From Streptomyces sp. NBC_01439 (lineage in GTDB: Bacteria > Actinomycetota > Actinomycetes > Streptomycetales > Streptomycetaceae), in the NCBI RefSeq assembly GCF_036227605.1, contig NZ_CP109487.1, forward strand, positions 5,027,501 to 5,091,500: 64,000 nucleotides of DNA. The letters are read 5' to 3'. The notes beneath the pieces are model-generated. The model was not told the DNA's origin, ran no database searches, and saw nothing but the letters and a program-made list of their open reading frames with translations. Below, in pieces: positions 58,820 to 64,000 of this stretch. Every line of letters starts with the position of its first letter. The stretch's first letter is position 1. The translations under genes and the position numbers were made by a program.

Positions 58820-59143
58820 CTACTCCAGGCCGCCGGCCAGGTCGGTGAGGGGCTGTACGGGCGCGATGACGGGGGCCAGGTGGTTGGGCAGCTCCATCAG
58901 CGCGTTGAGCTGGTTCGCCCCGGCGCTGAGCTGCGACCCGATCTCCTGGACCGACGTGGGCTGCGCCCCGGCCGGCATCCCCGGGGCGGCGGCCGGCAGG
59001 TCCGGGAGGGTGAGGGGGGAGACCGGGGCGGCCGAGGCTGCGGGTGCGGCGAGGCCCGCGGCGGCCCCCGCGAGGGCGATGGCGGCGAGCATGCGCTGGG
59101 TCTTGGTCATGCCGTGACAACGGCCGAAGGGGCGGGCGGTCAC
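58820..59143 (-). CDS. Small secreted protein, Ala/Pro/Leu-rich
   Basis: 107 residues. Basic N-region, then a signal peptide (MLAAIALAGAAAGLAAPAASA) with cleavage near residue 38. Mature part about 70 residues with LTLPDLPAAAPGMPAG and an amphipathic helix IGSQLSAGANQLNALMEL. I chose GTG 59143 because GGAGG lies 8 bases before it. ATG 59110, which would give 96 residues and a more usual signal peptide, has no ribosome site. Role unknown. Confidence 0.72.
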   Translation of the reverse strand: MTARPFGRCHGMTKTQRMLAAIALAGAAAGLAAPAASAAPVSPLTLPDLPAAAPGMPAGAQPTSVQEIGSQLSAGANQLNALMELPNHLAPVIAPVQPLTDLAGGLE

Positions 59144-59178
59144 GCGGGTGTCCTCCGGAGAGGGGATCGGAATACGCC

Positions 59179-59210
59179 GAGAGCCCCGACCCTTGCGGGG
59201 CGGGGCTCTC
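59179..59210 (-). terminator. Hairpin after tRNA-Ser(CGA)
   Basis: 10-bp perfect stem, 59179-59188 with 59201-59210, 9 bases past the tRNA 3' end on the minus strand. Confidence 0.75.
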
Positions 59211-59218
59211 GATCGAAG

Positions 59219-59303
59219 CGGTAGTGGAGGGATTTGAACCCCCGATGGGTTGCCCCATACTCGCTTTCGAGGCGAGCTCCTTCGGCCACTCGGACACACT
59301 ACC
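59219..59303 (-). tRNA. tRNA-Ser (anticodon CGA)
   Basis: 85 bases on the minus strand. Acceptor GGTAGTG with CACTACC, anticodon stem CTCGC.. with loop CTCGAAA (CGA), long variable arm, T arm with GATTTGAAC on the plus strand. Confidence 0.95.
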
Positions 59304-59423
59304 GAGATGGATCCTAGCCTAAGGAACCCCATCCGCTGAAATCGGTAGGTCCGGGGGCGTCGCGGCCGGCGTGAGCAGGCCTTTTCCGGGCCCTCGGCTC
59401 CGGGCCCCGAGCTGCGGTCCTGC

Positions 59424-59909
59424 TCAGAGGTCGCGGAAGAAGTCCGTCAGCTGCCGCGCGCACTCGTCGGCCAGGACGCCCCGGACCACCTCGGGACGGT
59501 GGTTGAGCCTGCGGTCCCGTACGAGGTCCCACAGCGACCCGGCGGCGCCCGCCTTCTCGTCGTCCGCGCCGTAGACGACCCGGGCGACGCGCGACTGGAC
59601 GAGCGCGCCCGCGCACATGACGCACGGCTCCAGGGTCACCACGAGGGTGCACCCCGGAAGACGCCACTCTCCGAGTTCGGCGGCCGCCCGGCGCAGTGCC
59701 ACGACCTCGGCGTGCGCGGTGGGGTCGCCGGTCGCTTCGCGTTCGTTGTACCCGGTGGCGAGGATTTGCCCGTCCGGGCCCAGCACGACGGCGCCGACCG
59801 GCACATCGCCGGCCGGCACCGCCAGGGCGGCCTCCTGGAGCGCCAGGCGCATGGAGTCCCGCCACGGGTCCCGTACGGGATCGGGACCGTCGGTGTTCGC
59901 AGGGAGCAC
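59424..59909 (-). CDS. tadA: tRNA adenosine(34) deaminase
   Basis: 161 residues. Converts A34 of tRNA-Arg(ACG) to inosine so that it reads CGU, CGC and CGA; that tRNA is also in this window at 40108. Deaminase motifs are HAE (TAHAEVVAL) and PCVMC (TLEPCVMCAGAL), which bind zinc. GTG 59909 overlaps the upstream stop and has GGAGG at 10 bases; the internal ATG 59852 is an alternative. Essential in most bacteria. Confidence 0.92.
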   Translation of the reverse strand: MLPANTDGPDPVRDPWRDSMRLALQEAALAVPAGDVPVGAVVLGPDGQILATGYNEREATGDPTAHAEVVALRRAAAELGEWRLPGCTLVVTLEPCVMCAGALVQSRVARVVYGADDEKAGAAGSLWDLVRDRRLNHRPEVVRGVLADECARQLTDFFRDL

Positions 59910-60457
59910 TAGCGGACGGCCTCCAGGACCTCGGTGGCGCCGAGGGAATCGGCGATCTCCGAGAGCGCGTCCCCGTCCAGGGTCATCAGTTGTTTGTTGG
60001 TCACCCCGAGATCATCCAGCAGTCGGGGGTCACCGAGCGGACCGGCTGGTACCGGTTCCGCACCGGTCCCACCCACCTCGTCCTCGTCGGCGTCATCGTC
60101 CGCGAACGCGGTGACGGCATCCTCCTCGCCGTCCTCGGTGCCGTCCAGGTCCAGGTCGTCGAGTTCGTCGTCCTCCTCGTCGCTGCCCAGCAGCTCTTTG
60201 GTCAGCATCGAGCCGTAGGAGCTGCGGGCGGCCGCGGAGGCGTTCGATACGAAGTACCGCGGGTCCTCCTCGCCGTCCACGCGGACGACGCCGAACCAGG
60301 CGTCCTCCTGCTCGATGAGGGCGACCACCGTGTCGTCGTCGACAGCGGCGGACCGGGCGAGATCGATCAGATCACTGAGGGACTCGACGTCGTCGAGTTC
60401 CATGTCGCTCGCTTCCCACCCGTCTTCGGTGCGCGCGAGCAGTGCGGCGAAATACAC
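59909..60457 (-). CDS. tRNA adenosine deaminase-associated protein
   Basis: 182 residues. N-terminal domain about 1-75 (YFAALLARTEDGWEASDMELDD) and a very acidic middle (DEEDDELDDLDLDG) before a C-terminal helix pair. This actinobacterial family always sits directly upstream of tadA; its role is unknown. GTG 60457 follows GGGAGAG. The stop overlaps the tadA start (TAGTG). Confidence 0.88.
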   Translation of the reverse strand: MYFAALLARTEDGWEASDMELDDVESLSDLIDLARSAAVDDDTVVALIEQEDAWFGVVRVDGEEDPRYFVSNASAAARSSYGSMLTKELLGSDEEDDELDDLDLDGTEDGEEDAVTAFADDDADEDEVGGTGAEPVPAGPLGDPRLLDDLGVTNKQLMTLDGDALSEIADSLGATEVLEAVR

Positions 60458-60731
60458 CGTGACTCTCCCACTGGTCTTAGGCGTGCCGGTTGGAGGTCCC
60501 CCCGGCCGGAGGTTGGGGCACAGCGGCCGTGCTGCTCGCCGTCCGTACCCCGCCCAATCGGCATCGTGGCAGAAACGGCGGCTTTGCGAGAGGTCTTCCG
60601 CGCTTGCGTCGCGCCGCGCCGTGCACCGGCGGGGGCTGTACGGGGTTGCGGCGCGGGGGCGGCGGGGTCGTGGGGAGGGGCGTGGGGCGGGTGGTGCGGC
60701 CCGGACGTGTCGCGGCGTGCCGGGGCCCGGA

Positions 60732-60911
60732 TCACCAGCGGAAGGTGCGCATGCGCATCTGCTGGCGCATACGGGCCGCTCGGGCGCGGCGGGGCTGGAC
60801 GCGATCGCGCAGCTCGCGCGCCTCCATCAGGTCGCGCAGGAACTGCGCGCGGCGTGCTCGGCGCTGCGCCGCGGTCTCCGGCACCTCGTCCTTCGGCTGC
60901 CTGTCGGGCAT
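60732..60911 (-). CDS. Conserved 59-residue Arg-rich protein
   Basis: Reads from ATG 60911 to a stop at 60732-60734: MPDRQPKDEVPETAAQRRAR, then AQFLRDLMEARELRDRV, ending RMRTFRW. It forms one long, strongly basic amphipathic helix. AGGTGG precedes the start. Codon bias with G/C at third positions supports coding. It lies between the tadA pair and the stress protein. Possibly nucleic-acid binding; unknown. Confidence 0.72.
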   Translation of the reverse strand: MPDRQPKDEVPETAAQRRARRAQFLRDLMEARELRDRVQPRRARAARMRQQMRMRTFRW

Positions 60912-60992
60912 CGGCCACCACCTGGCTGGTCGGTCGTCCCCCCTGCACCCACCTTCCCCCGGACGGCTCGTTTGATGCCACCCCGCCGCAGG

Positions 60993-61985
60993 TCAGACGT
61001 CGTCCTTCAGCGTCGGGACCACCGCCACCGGGCCGTGCGCGTGGTGGAGCACCGCATGGGCCACCGAGCCGATCGCCAGCGACATGGCGGTGCGCCGCGG
61101 GTGGTGGCGGCCCACCACGACCAGTGCCGCCGCGCGGGAGGCGATGACCAGCCGGCCCGCCGGGTCCCCGGGCACCGCTGCCTGTTCGACGGGGACGTCG
61201 GGAAACCGCTCGCGCAGCGGCGCCAGCCGCTCCGTCTGGGACCGCAGCATCTCCCGTTCGGCCGGTACGCCGTCCCCCTCGTCGGCCAGCCCCTCGGGCG
61301 GGATCACGGTGAAGGGGGTGTCGATCACCAGGTTCGGCGAGGGCGGGATGGCGTACGCGGAGACCACCTGGACGGTGGTCCCCCGCACGGCGGCCTCGGT
61401 GAACGCGAAGGTCAGTACGTCCTCGGGCGTCTCGGCGGCGTGTAGCCCGAGCACCACCCGCCCGGCCGACTGCTCGGCGCCCGCGCCCGCGTCGGCGTCG
61501 CCGGTGGCGTCGCCGGCGGCCTCGGCCTCGGCGTCCGCGGCGCCGCGCTCCGCGTGCGGGACCACGACCACCGGGCACGCGGCCGTGCTGGCCACGGCCC
61601 GGCTGCTGGAGCCGAGCAGCAGGCTGGCGAAGCCGCCGTGGCCCCGGGATCCCATCACCAGCATCCGGGCCTGCGAGCCGATCACGCGCAGCGCCTCGGG
61701 CACGGAGCCCTCCAGGGCCTCGTACGCGACTCCCTCGGGCAGCCCGGGGCCGCCGGCGCCGAGCAGGGACCGGACCCAGTCGCGCACGGGGTCGGGGATC
61801 TCCTCCGGTTCGGAGGCGTCGTGCAGCGAGGCCCGGCGCCCGGCGTACAACTGGGCGTGATCGGGCAGTACATGGGCGACCAGCAGCCCGCAGTCGTGCC
61901 GGACGGCCTCCTTCCGCGCCCACTCCAGGGCCCGCAGGCTGTGGTCCGACCCGTCGACGGCCGCGATCACCGGTGTGTTGCTCAT
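60993..61985 (-). CDS. Universal stress protein with two Usp domains
   Basis: 330 residues, a tandem of two Usp folds: first about 4-140 (VIAAVDGSDHSLRALEWARKE; ATP loop GSRGHGGFASLLLGSSSRAV), second about 170-325 (VVLGLHAAETPEDVL; VVGRHHPRRTAMSLAIGSVAHAV). The first domain keeps the G-x2-G-x9-G(S/T) ATP loop; the second is altered. Ala/Glu-rich linker of repeated AEAEAAGDATGDA type between them. Usually induced by dormancy, hypoxia or stress. Confidence 0.88.
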   Translation of the reverse strand: MSNTPVIAAVDGSDHSLRALEWARKEAVRHDCGLLVAHVLPDHAQLYAGRRASLHDASEPEEIPDPVRDWVRSLLGAGGPGLPEGVAYEALEGSVPEALRVIGSQARMLVMGSRGHGGFASLLLGSSSRAVASTAACPVVVVPHAERGAADAEAEAAGDATGDADAGAGAEQSAGRVVLGLHAAETPEDVLTFAFTEAAVRGTTVQVVSAYAIPPSPNLVIDTPFTVIPPEGLADEGDGVPAEREMLRSQTERLAPLRERFPDVPVEQAAVPGDPAGRLVIASRAAALVVVGRHHPRRTAMSLAIGSVAHAVLHHAHGPVAVVPTLKDDV

Positions 61986-62149
61986 CCGTCCAGCCTGCTG
62001 GGCGTCCGCGCGGGTCGCATCCGCAGGGACGCGGCGGGCCCGGCCGTCGCTTCGGACGCGATGGAGCCGCGTCAGCGCGTAGCCTTTTGGGTGCAGGTCG
62101 CGTCGTGCGACCGTTTTTGCAGGTCGCAGGCTGAGTTTTGGAGGATGTT

Positions 62150-62785
62150 GTGCGTTTGCAGGTCGTCGATCACCCCTTGGTGGCGCACAAACTCACCACC
62201 CTGCGCGACAAGCGCACCGACTCCGCCACCTTCCGGCGGCTCGCCGACGAGCTGGTGACCCTGCTCGCCTACGAGGCCACCCGGGACGTGCGCACGGAGC
62301 GGGCCGACATCGAGACCCCGGTCGCCCCGACCACGGGCGTGAAGCTCTCGGCCCCCCGGCCGTTGATCGTCCCGATCCTGCGGGCGGGCCTTGGCATGCT
62401 CGACGGCATGGTGCGGCTGCTGCCGACCGCCGAGGTGGGCTTCATGGGCATGGTCCGCAACGAGGAGACCCTGGAGGCCTCCACGTACGCGACGCGCATG
62501 CCGGAGGACCTCTCGGGTCGCCAGGTCTACGTCGTCGACCCGATGCTCGCCACCGGCGGCACGCTGGTCGCGGCGATCCAGGAGCTGATCAAGCGCGGCG
62601 CCGACGACGTCACGGCCGTGGTGCTGCTGGCCGCGCCCGAGGGCGTCGAGATCATGGAGCGCGAGCTGGCGGGCACGCCGGTGACGGTGGTGACGGCCGC
62701 GGTGGACGAGCGGCTCAACGAGCACGGCTACATCGTGCCGGGCCTGGGCGACGCCGGCGACCGGATGTACGGCTCGGCGGAGTAG
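62150..62785 (+). CDS. upp: Uracil phosphoribosyltransferase
   Basis: 211 residues. Pyrimidine salvage: uracil plus PRPP gives UMP. N-terminus [22 protein letters not shown] loop [17 protein letters not shown]; uracil-binding end [18 protein letters not shown] 62150 follows GGAGG at 5 bases and gives the family's usual length (about 208). Divergent from the stress protein. Confidence 0.95.
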   Translation: MRLQVVDHPLVAHKLTTLRDKRTDSATFRRLADELVTLLAYEATRDVRTERADIETPVAPTTGVKLSAPRPLIVPILRAGLGMLDGMVRLLPTAEVGFMGMVRNEETLEASTYATRMPEDLSGRQVYVVDPMLATGGTLVAAIQELIKRGADDVTAVVLLAAPEGVEIMERELAGTPVTVVTAAVDERLNEHGYIVPGLGDAGDRMYGSAE

Positions 62786-62806
62786 GACGGCTCGGCGGAG
62801 TAGGAC
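62771..62806 (+). repeat. Two 18-bp tandem copies at the upp stop
   Basis: GGCTCGGCGGAGTAGGAC occurs twice back to back. The first copy contains the upp stop codon, so the repeat duplicates the gene end. Confidence 0.9.
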
Positions 62807-62812
62807 GGCGCG

Positions 62813-62862
62813 GCGGTCCGGTACGTCGGACGTGCGGTCCGGTACGTCGGACGTGCGGTCCG
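62813..62862 (+). repeat. 21-bp tandem repeat, about 2.4 copies
   Basis: The unit beginning GCGGTCCGGTACGTCGGACG occupies 62813-62833 and 62834-62854, and a partial copy follows. It contains inverted-repeat halves and may serve as terminator between the converging upp and LytR_C genes. Confidence 0.85.
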
Positions 62863-62890
62863 GCGCGTCCGGACCGCCGCCGTCGGCGCG

Positions 62891-63562
62891 TCAGCAGTTC
62901 TTGGGCGCGGGCGCGGGGTTGGCCAGGAGGGCCAGCGCCTTGTCCGCGTCCTCCTTCGTACTCAGCTCCTTGAAGGCGTCGCCCAGGATCAGGTCGACGT
63001 CCGCGGTCTCCCGGGTGTCGGTCTGCTGGGTGGTGCCGGCGAGCTGCGTGCCGAGCACGGCGAAGACCGCCTTGTCGGTCGCGGGGGAGCCCAGCAGTAT
63101 CCCCGTGCCGGGGACCTTCTTGTCGAAGTCGGCCGGGGCGTTGCCCACGTGGCCGATCACGAAGCCGCGTTTGGCCAGCTCGTCACCGACGGCCTTGGCC
63201 AGGCCCGCGCGCGGTGTCGCGTTGTAGACGTTGACCGTGATCTCCCCGGGCGGGGGGAGCACGACCGCCGGTTTGGCGGCGGCCGGGGCGGTGGAGGCGG
63301 CGCCGGGGCCGCCCTTGGCAGCGGCACCGGGAGGCGTCGTCGGGCAGTCCTTGGCACCCGCAGCCGTGTTCCGTTTGGGGCTGTCGCCCCGGAACACGTC
63401 GATGAGCTGCAGGGCCCCGTAGCCGACCAGGGCCAGCGCAAGGATCGAGCCGAGCACGGCGAGGACGATCCGGGTACGGCTCCGCTTACGACTCATACGG
63501 GGGTAGGCGGCTCCCGTGACGCGGTACTTTCCGCCCATGCCGGGGGGAGTGAGCATGCTCAT
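62891..63562 (-). CDS. LytR C-terminal domain membrane protein
   Basis: 223 residues. One transmembrane helix at about 32-54 (IVLAVLGSILALALVGYGALQLI). Ala/Pro linker. LytR_C domain about 105-200 (GEITVNVYNATPRAGLAKAVGDELAKRGF). Final residues PAPKNC. The domain is found alone or after LytR-CpsA-Psr ligases of cell-wall polymers; this protein has no catalytic part. ATG 63562; ATG at residue 23 (MSRKRSRTR) is possible. Confidence 0.85.
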   Translation of the reverse strand: MSMLTPPGMGGKYRVTGAAYPRMSRKRSRTRIVLAVLGSILALALVGYGALQLIDVFRGDSPKRNTAAGAKDCPTTPPGAAAKGGPGAASTAPAAAKPAVVLPPPGEITVNVYNATPRAGLAKAVGDELAKRGFVIGHVGNAPADFDKKVPGTGILLGSPATDKAVFAVLGTQLAGTTQQTDTRETADVDLILGDAFKELSTKEDADKALALLANPAPAPKNC

Positions 63563-63655
63563 GGGCGCAGCGTAGTGCGACCCGGTGTCGATGCCTACTA
63601 AATGATCTGCTGATAGGTCAATGGTGACCCGAAAGGCGCAATCCGGGAGAAGTCG

Positions 63656-63952
63656 TCAGTCCATCTCGAGGACGCGCGCGTGCAGCACCTGGCGCTGCTG
63701 GAGGGCGGCGCGCACGGCGCGGTGCAGCCCGTCCTCCAGGTAGAGGTCGCCCCGCCACTTCACGACGTGCGCGAACAGGTCGCCGTAGAAGGTGGAGTCC
63801 TCGGCGAGCAGCGTTTCGAGGTCCAGCTGGCCCTTGGTCGTCACGAGCTGGTCGAGCCGGACCGGGCGCGGCGCGACGTCCGCCCACTGCCGGGTGGTTT
63901 CCCTGCCGTGGTCCGGGTAGGGCCGTCCGCTTCCGATGCGCTTGAAGATCAC
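63656..63952 (-). CDS. VapB-type antitoxin-like conserved protein
   Basis: 98 residues. MIFKRIGSGRPYPDHGRET, then DLETLLAEDSTFYGDLFAHVV and YLEDGLHRAVRAALQQRQV. In Streptomyces this protein is commonly labelled 'type II toxin-antitoxin VapB family', but I see no DNA-binding ribbon and no toxin gene beside it, so the label is doubtful. Start ATG 63952 is near the right edge. Confidence 0.75.
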   Translation of the reverse strand: MIFKRIGSGRPYPDHGRETTRQWADVAPRPVRLDQLVTTKGQLDLETLLAEDSTFYGDLFAHVVKWRGDLYLEDGLHRAVRAALQQRQVLHARVLEMD

Positions 63953-64000
63953 ACGGAAAGCCTACCGGGCCGGTGCGTGCGGGCGCAGCCTCGTGACGGC

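Noticed and set aside
63656..63952. Working toxin-antitoxin pair
   Set aside because: No toxin-like gene lies next to it within the window and no ribbon-helix-helix or AbrB-type DNA-binding part is visible.

Overview
The window is a piece of a Streptomyces chromosome. Base composition is very high in GC, starts are often GTG or TTG with GGAGG-type ribosome sites, and the families present (DUF5926, SSI protease inhibitor, SigB/F-type sigma factors, tRNA deaminase-associated protein, DUF2637) are typical of the genus. Four copies of the Streptomyces parS sequence occur in 64 kb, and the order sigN-like, sigF-like, tadA, upp resembles the core of the S. coelicolor chromosome. The window therefore probably lies in the origin-proximal core arm. 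This placement is inferred from memory and was not checked by a search.

Layout. 1-9428: core genes (lipid diesterase, DUF5926, anti-sigma-type ATPase, membrane HtrA protease), then a sulfur block of LysR regulator, cysteine dioxygenase and YeiH-type exporter, and a secreted trypsin-like protease. 9429-21563: tRNA-Ser(UGA) followed by a 12-kb actinomycete integrative and conjugative element (AICE) bounded by a perfect 60-bp direct repeat. It carries integrase, excisionase, a primase-polymerase plus helicase replication module, an FtsK/TraB translocase, a row of small coupled genes (DUF2637, DUF6303, DUF6284), a GntR repressor and a NUDIX protein. 21669-27667: accessory region with a lactococcin-972-type bacteriocin locus (precursor, membrane immunity-type protein, ABC ATPase, 41-aa peptide) and two small exported proteins. 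27832-32597: five overlapping genes matching the mycobacterial igr (cholesterol side-chain) operon.

32732-39610: an ECF sigma factor, two parS sites, an acyl-CoA ligase, a monooxygenase-like membrane protein, a very large degenerate PAS/kinase/receiver protein and an SSI-type inhibitor. 39799-41627: tRNA-Ser(GCU), tRNA-Arg(ACG) and the remains of a second integrated element. 41797-55940: a PH-domain protein, SMP-30/AsnC pair, DUF2797, an amidohydrolase, a two-component system followed by two glycosyltransferase genes, and TetR/MFS/MarR. 55991-63952: sigN- and sigF-like genes, small conserved proteins, a possible structured RNA with C-rich loops, tRNA-Ser(CGA), tadA and its partner, a universal stress protein, upp, a LytR_C protein and a VapB-like protein.

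How the parts work together. The AICE appears complete: excision and integration at the tRNA, replication, DNA transfer, and a repressor with a half-site array in front of the transfer operon. The bacteriocin locus has precursor, export and immunity functions in order. The igr-like operon supplies the acyl-CoA dehydrogenase pair, hydratase pair and aldolase needed to remove the last propionyl unit of a steroid side chain. The sulfur block could oxidise cysteine and export the product.
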